A stretch of 7,446 nt of DNA from an uncultured Gemmiger sp. (GCA_959018215.1 CAUEKL010000106.1:1-7446), one strand, 5' to 3'; shown: positions 1 through 6,078, counted from the first letter of the stretch. The notes: generated by a model from the sequence alone, not told the origin. Made by a program: numbers and translations.

Positions 1-611
1 AGGGCCCCGGCCACATCGTCCGCCGCCTGTACACCGAGGGCGAGGGCTGCCCCTCCCTGATCTGCGTGGAGCAGGACTACACCGGCAAGGCCAAGGAGAT
101 CGCCCTGGCTTACGCTTCCGGCATCGGCGCCGGCCGTGCGGGCATCCTGGAGACCACCTTCAAGGAAGAGACCGAGACCGACCTGTTCGGTGAGCAGGCC
201 GTTCTGTGCGGCGGCGTCTGCGAGCTCATCCATGCGGGCTTCGATACCCTGGTGGAAGCCGGCTACGCCCCCGAGATGGCCTACTTCGAGACCTGCCACG
301 AGATGAAGCTCATCGTCGACCTGATCAACGAGGGCGGCTTCGACAAGATGCGCTACTCCATCTCCAACACCGCTGAATACGGCGACTACCGCACCGGCAA
401 GCGCCTCATCACCGAGGAGACCCGCAAGGAGATGAAGAAGGTCCTGCAGGAGATCCAGGACGGCACCTTCGCCAGCGAGTTCCTCACCGAGATGAGCCCC
501 AAGGGCGGCCGCAAGGTCCACTTCCTGGCCGAGCGCCGGATGCAGTCCGAGCACCTCATCGAGAAGGTGGGCAAGGAACTGCGCCAGATGATGAGCTGGC
601 TGAAGAAGTAA
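1..611 (+). CDS. ilvC: Ketol-acid reductoisomerase, 3' part (5' end outside window)
   Basis: The reading frame is open from base 3 and gives the last 202 residues. The true start lies upstream; the GTG at 66 is an internal valine codon. KARI converts acetolactate or acetohydroxybutyrate to the dihydroxy acids of valine, leucine and isoleucine synthesis, using NADPH and Mg2+, in the cytoplasm. What is seen is the all-helical C-terminal knotted domain. FGEQAVLCGG with the preceding D (window residues D60 and E64) and the YFETCHE segment (E96, E100) match the family's four Mg ligands. S121 in SISNTAEYGD matches the conserved substrate-binding serine. The chain ends soon after the MRYSISNTAEYGD region, so it appears to be the short class I form rather than the long plant/enterobacterial class II form. 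The cofactor-binding Rossmann domain is not in the window. ilvD follows 58 bp downstream in the same direction, so co-transcription is likely. Confidence 0.96.
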   Translation, partial: GPGHIVRRLYTEGEGCPSLICVEQDYTGKAKEIALAYASGIGAGRAGILETTFKEETETDLFGEQAVLCGGVCELIHAGFDTLVEAGYAPEMAYFETCHEMKLIVDLINEGGFDKMRYSISNTAEYGDYRTGKRLITEETRKEMKKVLQEIQDGTFASEFLTEMSPKGGRKVHFLAERRMQSEHLIEKVGKELRQMMSWLKK

Positions 612-637
612 GCTCCACCCCCAAACACAACAGCACG

Positions 638-652
638 GCCGCCCCGGGCGGC
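638..652 (+). promoter_or_regulatory. Small GC hairpin just before the ilvD ribosome site
   Basis: GCCGCC-CCG-GGCGGC forms a perfect 6-bp stem with a 3-nt loop, ending 2 nt before the AGGAGG at 655-660. There is no T-run, so it is not a terminator. It could stabilise the ilvC-ilvD junction or modulate ilvD translation, but in DNA this GC-rich it may be chance. Confidence 0.3.
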
Positions 653-669
653 AGAGGAGGATGTGCCCC

Positions 670-2328
670 ATGCACAGCGATAACGTCAAGAAGGGCCCCG
701 AGCGCGCCCCCAACCGCAGCCTATTCTACGCCCTGGGCTATACCCCGGAAGAACTGGAACGTCCGCTCATCGGCGTGGTGTCCGCCTACAGTGAGATCGT
801 GCCCGGTCACATGAACCTGGACAAGATCGCGGACGCCGTCAAGGCCGGTATCCGTATGGCCGGGGGCACCCCGGTGCTCATGCCCTCCATCGGCGTGTGC
901 GACGGCATCGCCATGGGCCACATCGGCATGAAGTATTCCCTGGCCAGCCGGGAACTGATCTGCGACAGCGTGGAGACCATGTACATGGCCCACCAGCTGG
1001 ACGGTCTGGTCCTGGTGCCCAACTGCGACAAGATCGTGCCCGGCATGCTCATGGCTGCCGTGCGCATGGACGTGCCCGCGGTGGTCTGCTCCGGCGGCCC
1101 CATGCTGGCCGGCCGCTACGGCGGCGAGGAGGTCAGCCTTTCCAAGATGTTCGAGGCGGTGGGCGCCTACAAGGCCGGGCTCATCAACGACGAACAGCTG
1201 GAGGACTGCACCTGCAACTGCTGCCCCGGCTGCGGTTCCTGCTCCGGCATGTACACCGCCAACAGCATGAACTGCCTGTGCGAGGCCATCGGCATTGCCC
1301 TGCCCGGCAACGGCACCATCCCGGCGGTCTACGCCAAGCGGCTGCAGCTGGCCAAGCGGTCGGGCATGGCCATCATGGATCTGGTCAACCGGGGCATCAC
1401 CGCCCGGCAGATCGTCAACGAGCGGTCCATCCGCAACGCCCTGACCTGTGACATGGCCCTGGGCTGCTCCACCAACACGGTGCTGCACCTGCTGGCCATC
1501 GCCTATGAGGCGGGGGTGCCCATCGACCTGAAACTCTTCAACGAGATCAGCGCCAAGACCCCCAACCTCTGCCACCTGGCCCCGGCGGGTCCCACCCACA
1601 TGCCCGACCTGTACGAGGCGGGCGGTATCCCCGCCGTGCAGGCCGAACTGGCCAAGGCGGGGCTGCTGGACCTGGAAGTCCCCACCGTCACCGGCAAGAC
1701 CCTGGGCGAGAACATCGCCGGGGCGAAGATCCTGGACGAGAAGGCCATCCGGCCCATTGACAACCCCTACTCGGTCAACGGCGGGCTGCAGATCCTGTGG
1801 GGCAACGTTGCCCCGGACGGCTGCGTGGTCAAGCGCAGCGCCGTGGCCCCCGAAATGCAGCACCACACCGGCCCGGCCCGGGTCTTTGACAGCGAGGAGA
1901 CCGCCATCACCGCCATCTACAACGGGGAGATCCACCCCGGGGACGTGGTGGTCATCCGGTACGAAGGCCCCAAGGGCGGTCCCGGCATGCGGGAGATGCT
2001 CAACCCCACCAGCGCCCTGGCGGGCATGAAGCTGGACACCACCGTGGCGCTCATCACCGACGGCCGGTTCTCCGGGGCGTCCCGGGGCGCGGCCATCGGC
2101 CACGTCAGCCCGGAAGCGGCCTCCGGCGGGCCCATCGGCCTGGTGAAGGAGGGGGATACCATCGAGATCGACATCCCCAACGCCTCCATCACCCTGCATG
2201 TCAGCGACGAGGAGCTGGCTGCCCGCAAAGCGGCCTACCAGGCTCCCGACCCCAACGTCAAGAGCGGCTGGCTGGCCCGGTATGCCCGCATGGTCACCTC
2301 CGCCAACCTGGGCGCGGTGCTGCGCTGA
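670..2328 (+). CDS. ilvD: Dihydroxy-acid dehydratase
   Basis: This enzyme dehydrates 2,3-dihydroxy-isovalerate and 2,3-dihydroxy-3-methylvalerate to the 2-keto acids, the step after IlvC; it is a cytoplasmic Fe-S enzyme. The 552-residue product is full length for the family. Both classical signatures are present: CDKIVPGMLMA (119-129) and ALITDGRFSGAS (460-471). The cysteine-rich TCNCCPGCGSCSGMYTANSM (181-200) includes the usual cluster ligand, probably C191, and C119 is the other likely ligand. The segment GPIG around 487-490 is also typical. I place the start at the ATG at 670: AGGAGG (655-660) is 9 nt upstream, and the protein then begins MHSDNVKKGPERAPNRSLF, matching the MRSDAVKKG start typical of Firmicute IlvD. 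The in-frame ATG at 661 abuts AGGAGG with no spacer and would add an atypical MCP. A terminator follows 48 bp after the stop. Confidence 0.97.
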   Translation: MHSDNVKKGPERAPNRSLFYALGYTPEELERPLIGVVSAYSEIVPGHMNLDKIADAVKAGIRMAGGTPVLMPSIGVCDGIAMGHIGMKYSLASRELICDSVETMYMAHQLDGLVLVPNCDKIVPGMLMAAVRMDVPAVVCSGGPMLAGRYGGEEVSLSKMFEAVGAYKAGLINDEQLEDCTCNCCPGCGSCSGMYTANSMNCLCEAIGIALPGNGTIPAVYAKRLQLAKRSGMAIMDLVNRGITARQIVNERSIRNALTCDMALGCSTNTVLHLLAIAYEAGVPIDLKLFNEISAKTPNLCHLAPAGPTHMPDLYEAGGIPAVQAELAKAGLLDLEVPTVTGKTLGENIAGAKILDEKAIRPIDNPYSVNGGLQILWGNVAPDGCVVKRSAVAPEMQHHTGPARVFDSEETAITAIYNGEIHPGDVVVIRYEGPKGGPGMREMLNPTSALAGMKLDTTVALITDGRFSGASRGAAIGHVSPEAASGGPIGLVKEGDTIEIDIPNASITLHVSDEELAARKAAYQAPDPNVKSGWLARYARMVTSANLGAVLR

Positions 2329-2376
2329 CAACAACAATCCTTTTCACAGCCAAAAAAGGAAAGATCCTGCCTGTTT

Positions 2377-2405
2377 GGGCCGCGCCGCAAGGCGCGGCCC
2401 TTTTT
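2377..2405 (+). terminator. Intrinsic terminator after ilvD
   Basis: GGGCCGCGCC-GCAA-GGCGCGGCCC is a perfect 10-bp stem with a 4-nt loop, followed directly by TTTTT at 2401-2405. It lies 48 bp after the ilvD stop and should end the ilvC-ilvD transcript. Confidence 0.93.
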
Positions 2406-2429
2406 GTGGTGCCTTTGGGAGTAGAGAGA

Positions 2430-2570
2430 GGCTCCCCTGTGCAAGGGGAGCTGTCAGCGAAGCTGACTGAGGGGTTGTGAACTTACCGCCATTGCCCGCA
2501 AACGGGATGTGCCGCCGGGTTTACAACCCCACCGGGGCTGCGCCCCACCTCCCCTTACACAGGGGAGGCT
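2430..2570. repeat. 141-bp palindromic intergenic repeat, copy 1
   Basis: The element starts GGCTCCCCTGTGCAAGGGGAGC and ends with the near reverse complement of that start, so it has terminal inverted repeats of about 23 bp that are each palindromic themselves. Inside are the hairpin GTCAGC-GAA-GCTGAC, a pair of arms GGGGTTGT / ACAACCCC, an inner CCCG-CAAA-CGGG hairpin, and GGGGC-TGC-GCCCC at 2534-2546. No convincing protein is encoded. About 12 nt to its left (GGGAGTAGAGAGA) resemble the left flanks of the other copies, so the unit may begin nearer 2417. From memory, GGCTCCCCTG...AGCTGTCAGCGAAGCTGACTGAGGGG is a common dispersed repeat of gut Clostridia; no search was done. Confidence 0.9.
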
Positions 2571-2585
2571 CCGGGGGTAGAGAAC

Positions 2586-2726
2586 GGCTCCCCTGTGTAA
2601 GGGGAGCTGTCAGCGAAGCTGACTGAGGGGTTGTGAACTTACCGCTATTGCCCGCAAACGGGATGTGCCGCCGGGTTTACAACCCCACCGCCGCTGCGCG
2701 GCACCTCCCCTTACACAGGGGAGGCT
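2586..2726. repeat. 141-bp palindromic intergenic repeat, copy 2
   Basis: This tandem copy lies 156 bp on from copy 1, with 15 bp between them. It differs from copy 1 at 6 of 141 positions by manual alignment, and four of those are two compensating pairs that turn GGGGC-TGC-GCCCC into GCCGC-TGC-GCGGC (2690-2702). Its right end lies 9 bp before the -35 region of the transporter promoter, so it separates the ilv terminator from the next transcription unit. Confidence 0.9.
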
Positions 2727-2735
2727 TTCCCCGTC

Positions 2736-2763
2736 TTGCATCCGCCCCGTTTCGTGGTATAAT
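2736..2763 (+). promoter_or_regulatory. Sigma-A type promoter of the transporter-phosphatase unit
   Basis: A perfect TATAAT -10 box lies at 2758-2763. A weak -35 (TTGCAT, 2736-2741) stands 16 bp upstream. The expected start, near 2770, falls inside the 10-bp palindrome CCCACGTGGG (2766-2775), a possible operator. Confidence 0.75.
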
Positions 2764-2765
2764 TT

Positions 2766-2789
2766 CCCACGTGGGCCCGTTGAAGGGCC
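2766..2789 (+). promoter_or_regulatory. Overlapping palindrome and hairpin at the start of the transporter leader
   Basis: CCCACGTGGG (2766-2775) is a perfect palindrome over the predicted transcription start. It overlaps GGCCC-GTTGAA-GGGCC (2774-2778 with 2785-2789), a 5-bp stem followed by GAAAATTTTT. The first could be an operator and the second a weak leader hairpin. No regulator gene is nearby, so this is suggestive only. Confidence 0.35.
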
Positions 2790-2816
2790 GAAAATTTTTG
2801 GTGGGAGAGTATTTGT

Positions 2817-3995
2817 ATGGCATCCCTGTTATTGCCCATTATCTACCTGGCCTTCATCAGCCTGGGCCTGCCGGACGCCCTGCTGGGCGCGGCCTGGCCC
2901 AGCATGTACACCCAGATGGGGGCGGACCTGTCCTGGGCGGGTATCGTCTCCATGATCATTTCCGCCTGCACCATCCTGTCCAGCCTGGCCAGCGCCCGGA
3001 TCAATACCGCCCTGGGCACCGGCAAGGTCACGGCTTACAGTGTCCTGCTCACCGCCGTGGCTCTGCTGGGCTTTTCCTTCTGCGGCCGGTTCTGGCAGCT
3101 TTGTCTGTGGGCCATTCCCTACGGCCTGGGGGCGGGCAGCGTGGACGCCGCCCTCAACAGCTATGTGTCCCTCCACTATGAAAGCCGCCACATGAGCTGG
3201 CTGCACTGCATGTGGGGCGTGGGCGCCAGCATCGGGCCCATCATCATGGGCCGGGCCCTGGCCGGGGGCGCCTGGCAGGGGGGCTACCGCACCATCGCGG
3301 TGCTGCAGTTCGTGCTCACCCTGGTGCTGTTTTTGAGCCTGCGGCTGTGGAAGCGCCCGGAACAGACCCTGGACGGGGCGGACTTCGCCCCCCAGCAGCG
3401 GTCCATCCCCGAACTGCTCCGCCTGCCCGGGGTGCGCCAGGTGGTGACCTGCTTCTTCTGTTACTGCGCCCTGGAAGCCACCGCCGGCATGTGGGCCGCC
3501 AGCTACTGCACCGTGGTGCGGGGCATCGACGCCGAGACCGCCGCCTCCTGGGCCAGCCTGTTCTATCTGGGCATCACGGTGGGCCGCGGTGTCTGCGGCT
3601 TCCTGACCATGAAGATCAACGACCAGAACATGATCCGCCTGGGCCAGGCCCTCATCGCCCTGGGTCTGGTGCTCATCCTGCTGCCCGCCGGCAACAACGT
3701 CCTGTTCGCCGGGCTCATCACGGTGGGCCTGGGCTGCGCTCCCGTCTACCCCTGCATCATCCACGAAACCCCCGCCAACTTCGGCCGGGAGCTGAGCCTG
3801 TCCATGACCGGCCTGCAGATGGCCTGCGCCTATGTGGGCAGCTGCCTGATGCCGCCCCTGTTCGGGCTGCTGGGCCAGCATATCTCCATGGCCCTGTACC
3901 CCTGGTACATGGCGGTGCTGCTGGTGCTCATGTTTGTCATGGCCGAAAGCCTGCACCGCAAGACCGCCGCCCGCCGCCGGGACCTGATCCTGTAA
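2817..3995 (+). CDS. Major facilitator superfamily transporter, substrate unknown
   Basis: This 392-residue integral membrane protein has about 12 hydrophobic segments in two groups of six. Rough positions are 2-19, 40-60, 71-90, 92-112, 133-150, 158-176, then a polar central loop at 177-205, then 206-232, 243-263, 275-291, 295-315, 328-350 and 360-377. This is the MFS layout. The first helix carries SLGLPDALLGAAWPS (15-29), an early Gly/Asp motif ahead of a WP as in FucP/YbjJ-like MFS members. WGVGASIGPIIMG (133-145) resembles the helix-5 motif of drug/solute antiporters. The tail is basic (RKTAARRR), consistent with a cytoplasmic C-terminus. GGGAG at 2803-2807 supports the ATG at 2817. The phosphatase gene follows after 34 bp, probably in the same transcript. 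The substrate cannot be read from the sequence; sugar, amino acid or drug transport are all possible. Confidence 0.88.
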   Translation: MASLLLPIIYLAFISLGLPDALLGAAWPSMYTQMGADLSWAGIVSMIISACTILSSLASARINTALGTGKVTAYSVLLTAVALLGFSFCGRFWQLCLWAIPYGLGAGSVDAALNSYVSLHYESRHMSWLHCMWGVGASIGPIIMGRALAGGAWQGGYRTIAVLQFVLTLVLFLSLRLWKRPEQTLDGADFAPQQRSIPELLRLPGVRQVVTCFFCYCALEATAGMWAASYCTVVRGIDAETAASWASLFYLGITVGRGVCGFLTMKINDQNMIRLGQALIALGLVLILLPAGNNVLFAGLITVGLGCAPVYPCIIHETPANFGRELSLSMTGLQMACAYVGSCLMPPLFGLLGQHISMALYPWYMAVLLVLMFVMAESLHRKTAARRRDLIL

Positions 3996-4029
3996 ACGAC
4001 CGGCTCCGTGTAAACTGAAAGGAATCTGC

Positions 4030-4566
4030 ATGGCAACCCAACTGTATTTCACCCGCCACGGCCAGACCGTCTGGAACGTGGAAAACAAGATCTGCGGCGC
4101 TACCGACAGCCCCCTCACCCAGCTGGGCCGCCGCCAGGCCACCGAGCTGGGCCAGAAGATCCTGGCCGAAAAACTGCCCATTGACCGCATACTGTGTTCC
4201 CCTTTGTCCCGGGCCGCCGACACCGCCCGGTGCATTGCGGATGTGACCGGCCTGCCCCTGACGGTGGAACCCCGGCTGACCGAGCAGAACTTCGGCCGGT
4301 TCGAGGGCACGCCCCGGGACGGCGCGGAGTTTTCCACCGCAAAAGCCAATTTTGTGGAAAGCTTTGACGGCGGCGAGAGTATGCTCCGGGTGGCCGCCCG
4401 CATTTACAACCTGCTGGACGAGCTGCGCGGCCGGGAGGAGACCTGCCTGCTGGTGGCCCACAACGGCATTGCCCGGGTGGTGAACTCCTACTTTTTCGAC
4501 ATGACCAACGCCGAGTACGCGGCTTTCGGCATCCGCAACTGTGAGATCCGGCGGTATACTTTTTGA
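4030..4566 (+). CDS. Histidine phosphatase family protein (phosphoglycerate mutase-like)
   Basis: This 178-residue cytoplasmic enzyme belongs to the histidine phosphatase superfamily, branch 1. TRHGQTVWN at the N-terminus gives R9 and the phosphorylated H10. R61 in CSPLSRAADTA, E85 in LTEQNFGRFEG and H144 in LLVAHNG complete the usual phosphate pocket and acid/base set. The chain is shorter than glycolytic GpmA (about 230-250 residues) and lacks its insertion, so it is more likely a broad-specificity or metabolite phosphatase (PhoE/CobC/YhfR-like) than a true mutase. No cobalamin gene is nearby to support a CobC role. AAAGGA at 4018-4023 lies 6 nt before the ATG. The gene probably shares the transporter's promoter and is closed by the terminator at 4576. 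A link between the phosphatase and the transporter's substrate is possible but unproven. Confidence 0.92.
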   Translation: MATQLYFTRHGQTVWNVENKICGATDSPLTQLGRRQATELGQKILAEKLPIDRILCSPLSRAADTARCIADVTGLPLTVEPRLTEQNFGRFEGTPRDGAEFSTAKANFVESFDGGESMLRVAARIYNLLDELRGREETCLLVAHNGIARVVNSYFFDMTNAEYAAFGIRNCEIRRYTF

Positions 4567-4575
4567 TAAAAAATG

Positions 4576-4606
4576 AAACCCACTGCCTTTTGTGGCGGTG
4601 GGTTTT
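4576..4606 (+). terminator. Intrinsic terminator after the phosphatase gene
   Basis: AAACCCACTGCC (4576-4587) pairs with GGCGGTGGGTTT (4594-4605), 12 bp with one T-G wobble and a 6-nt loop. The 3' side runs into a T-rich stretch (TTTTGTTGTTT). It begins 10 nt after the stop codon. The A-run on the other side may let it act in both directions. Confidence 0.88.
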
Positions 4607-4625
4607 GTTGTTTGGAGCAAAGGCA

Positions 4626-4665
4626 GGCTCCCCTGTGCAAGGGGAGCTGGCAGCCGAAGGCTGAC
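4626..4665. repeat. Palindromic repeat, copy 3, left end only
   Basis: GGCTCCCC...AAGGGGAGC followed by the CAGCC-GAA-GGCTG hairpin matches the first 40 bases of copy 4. The sequence then leaves the family (GTTGCTATC in place of TGAGGGGTTG). No right terminal repeat is found before copy 4 begins, so this copy is truncated or interrupted. Confidence 0.85.
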
Positions 4666-4897
4666 GTTGCTATCTGGCTGCCGGGGTAACGGCAGTCTGC
4701 CGGAGTGTCCTTCCTTTTGTGACCAAAAGGAAGCGAAAAGTCCCACCGTTTCGATGCGGTGGACGCCGACCAGGGGTAAACCCCTGGACCCAGTGCGGCC
4801 ACCTTACGACGGCCTATTCACCGGCCTGGGGGCCGGTGAACAAGGAATGGATTTTCATACCATTGCCCGGCAGCGACCGCTTATGGGAGCAGAGACA
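4666..4897. other. Non-coding stretch with a run of perfect hairpins
   Basis: Five inverted repeats follow one another: CTGCCG / CGGCAG (4678-4695); CTTCCTTTTG-TGAC-CAAAAGGAAG (4710-4733); CCACCG / CGGTGG (4743-4762); CCAGGGGT-AA-ACCCCTGG (4770-4787); and TTCACCGGCC-TGGG-GGCCGGTGAA (4817-4840). Short open frames cross it, but they begin or end in the flanking repeats and show no protein-like features. Near its right end, ACCATTGCCCGGCAGCGA (4859-4876) loosely resembles the inner CATTGCCCGCAAACGGGA of copies 1 and 2. This could therefore be a second repeat element lodged in copy 3. Its identity is unknown to me; a structured RNA or a mobile palindromic element are the main options. Confidence 0.6.
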
Positions 4898-5040
4898 GGC
4901 TCCCCTGTGCAAGGGGAGCTGGCAGCCGAAGGCTGACTGAGGGGTTGTAGACCTGTTGTCATTGCCTGGTAACGGGAAATACCGCAGACTTACCAACCCC
5001 TCCGCCGCTGCGCGGCACCTCCCCTTACACAGGGGAGGCT
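4898..5040. repeat. Palindromic repeat, copy 4 (143 bp)
   Basis: A complete copy with both terminal inverted repeats (GGCTCCCCTGTGCAAGGGG at the left, CCCCTTACACAGGGGAGGCT at the right). It is more divergent in the centre than copies 1 and 2 but keeps the arms GGGGTTG / CAACCCC and the GCCGC-TGC-GCGGC hairpin. Its CAGCC-GAA-GGCTG hairpin is one base pair longer than the CAGC-GAA-GCTG of copies 1 and 2. Its right end overlaps the last codons and stop of the minus-strand epimerase gene. It sits between convergent genes, where a symmetric structure could end transcription from both sides. Confidence 0.88.
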
Positions 5041-5756
5041 TTGGGCAAGGTCCCCATCTCGCAATACCCCGGGCAGACAATGTCCCGTTCTCCGGCGGGA
5101 GTTCCCGGCTCCACCAGGGAAAACTCCTGCCGCAGCAGCCGGATGCCGATATCCGCATTGACCAGGCGGCGGATGTAGGTTGCGGCATCCCCCCGGAACA
5201 TCCCGGTTTTGAAAAAGCCGATGGATACGGTCAGGTCGGAATGCACCGCCAGTTCGGCCTCGCCGGTATCCCCGTTGAGGCCGCTGTTGATGTCGGCGCT
5301 GACCACATAGGCCCCCGACTCCCGGGCCCGGTTCAGGCAGAGGATGGCCTGGCGCACCGCCCCGCGCACCGTGCCCGCAAAGCCGGTGCCCAGCAGGCAG
5401 TCCACCAGCACCGGACGGGCGGCGATTTCTGCCTCATGCCCCGCAAAGGGCCGCACCGGCACCCCCAGGGCTTTCGCCTTCTCCAGATAGAAGGCGTTGT
5501 CCGGGCTGGCTTTCTCCGAGACCCGATACAACACGCAGGGCCGCCCCGCCTGGGCCAGCAGCATGGCCAAGGCGGCGCCGTCCCCGCCGTTGTTGCCCGA
5601 CCCGATGACGATGCCCGCCGGACTGCCTTTATCCCAGTCCACCGCGTCCCGGATGCCCCGGGCGGCCCGGAGCATTAACTCGGAGCCGGGTGTTTCATGT
5701 TCAATGGTCCATGCGTCGCATTCCCGCATGGTCTGTACGCTCACCACAGGCAGCAT
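5025..5756 (-). CDS. nnrE: NAD(P)H-hydrate epimerase (YjeF N-terminal domain), stand-alone
   Basis: The enzyme interconverts the R and S forms of damaged NAD(P)H hydrate so that a dehydratase can repair them. The 243-residue protein is a single YjeF N-domain (Rossmann-like). GSGNNGGDG (52-60) is the family's phosphate-binding signature. VDCLLGTGFAGTVRG (118-132) and ADINSGLNGDTG (154-165) carry the other conserved acidic residues. The latter has N where most members have P (DxPSG). SIGFFKTGMF (178-187) also fits the fold. The ADP-dependent dehydratase domain (NnrD) often fused to it is absent. The ATG at 5756 is preferred over an upstream in-frame TTG because AGGAGG (5770-5765) lies 8 nt before it. 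The last four residues (ASPV) and the stop are encoded by repeat copy 4, so the native C-terminus was probably altered by that repeat. Confidence 0.9.
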   Translation of the reverse strand: MLPVVSVQTMRECDAWTIEHETPGSELMLRAARGIRDAVDWDKGSPAGIVIGSGNNGGDGAALAMLLAQAGRPCVLYRVSEKASPDNAFYLEKAKALGVPVRPFAGHEAEIAARPVLVDCLLGTGFAGTVRGAVRQAILCLNRARESGAYVVSADINSGLNGDTGEAELAVHSDLTVSIGFFKTGMFRGDAATYIRRLVNADIGIRLLRQEFSLVEPGTPAGERDIVCPGYCEMGTLPKASPV

Positions 5757-5785
5757 AAGCAAACCCTCCTTTTTTGATTGATTCC

Positions 5786-5814
5786 AGTGTAGCAGAAGCG
5801 GGTGGGGAAGTCCA
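5786..5814 (-). promoter_or_regulatory. Possible promoter of the epimerase gene
   Basis: On the minus strand TGGACT (5814-5809) and TACACT (5791-5786) are 17 bp apart, each matching the sigma-A consensus at four of six positions. The predicted start is roughly 25 nt before the initiation codon. It lies just outside the tandem array, which would isolate it from the tRNA promoter upstream. Confidence 0.45.
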
Positions 5815-5869
5815 GAAGGTTGCGCCGTCGGGCTTTCAAGTCCTGGATGGTCCTTTTTATTAAAAAATA

Positions 5870-5894
5870 CCCCCGCCTTAGCGGGGGCTTTTTT
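5870..5894. terminator. GC-rich terminator-like hairpin, unit A
   Basis: CCCCCGC-CTTA-GCGGGGG, a 7-bp stem, has AAAAAAT on its left and CTTTTTT on its right, so it could stop transcription on either strand. A single base change at 5869 removes the eighth pair found in units B and C. Confidence 0.7.
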
Positions 5895-5933
5895 CTATGG
5901 TGGGCCATCCAGGGACCGAGCCACCCACGCCCT

Positions 5934-5960
5934 AAAAAACAGTCCACAGGACTGTTTTTT
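5934..5960. terminator. Symmetric bidirectional terminator-like hairpin, unit A
   Basis: AAAAAACAGTCC-ACA-GGACTGTTTTTT is a perfect 12-bp stem with a 3-nt loop. The six A and six T make either strand look like an intrinsic terminator. Confidence 0.75.
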
Positions 5961-6013
5961 CCGGCTATGCCGTCGGGCTTTCAAGTCCTGGATGGTCCTT
6001 TTTATTAAAAAAT

Positions 6014-6039
6014 GCCCCCGCCTTAGCGGGGGCTTTTTT
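6014..6039. terminator. GC-rich terminator-like hairpin, unit B
   Basis: GCCCCCGC-CTTA-GCGGGGGC, an 8-bp stem flanked by AAAAAAT and TTTTTT, is the same as the one directly downstream of the tRNA. Confidence 0.7.
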
Positions 6040-6078
6040 CTATGGTGGGCCATCCAGGGACCGAGCCACCCACGCCCT

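Larger units (their letters stand above)
5824..5968. repeat. 145-bp tRNA-tail/terminator tandem unit A
   Basis: First unit of a tandem array. In plus-strand order it holds GCCGTCGGGC; then TTCAAGTCCTGGATGG (5835-5850), identical to the T-arm and 3' acceptor strand of the tRNA at 6187-6263 but in the opposite orientation to it; a GC hairpin (5870-5887) between A- and T-runs; TGGTGGGCCATCCAGG (5898-5913), the same tRNA end in the tRNA's own orientation including its CCA; and a 12-bp hairpin at 5934-5960. It differs from unit B at one base of 145 (A at 5869, G at 6014). Confidence 0.93.

Noticed and set aside
661..669. ATG at 661 as the ilvD start
   Set aside because: AGGAGG ends directly at it, leaving no spacer. 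The ATG at 670 has a 9-nt spacer and gives the family's normal N-terminus.
721..2337. Long minus-strand open frame (538 codons) opposite ilvD
   Set aside because: It is a Gly/His/Val/Asp-rich shadow of a certain gene. Long antisense frames are expected opposite GC-rich coding DNA, and it has no recognisable motif.
2829..4403. Long minus-strand open frame (524 codons) opposite the transporter and phosphatase genes
   Set aside because: It crosses two well-supported genes and their spacer, has a low-complexity Gln/Gly/His composition and no domain. It is a shadow.
4592..4940. Plus-strand short open frames across the repeat and hairpin region
   Set aside because: They start or end inside palindromic repeats and have no protein features. 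The neighbouring frame at 4956-5678 is likewise the shadow of the epimerase gene plus repeat.
5757..5762. TTG at 5762 (minus strand) as the epimerase start
   Set aside because: It is only about 2 nt from AGGAGG. The ATG at 5756 has an 8-nt spacer.
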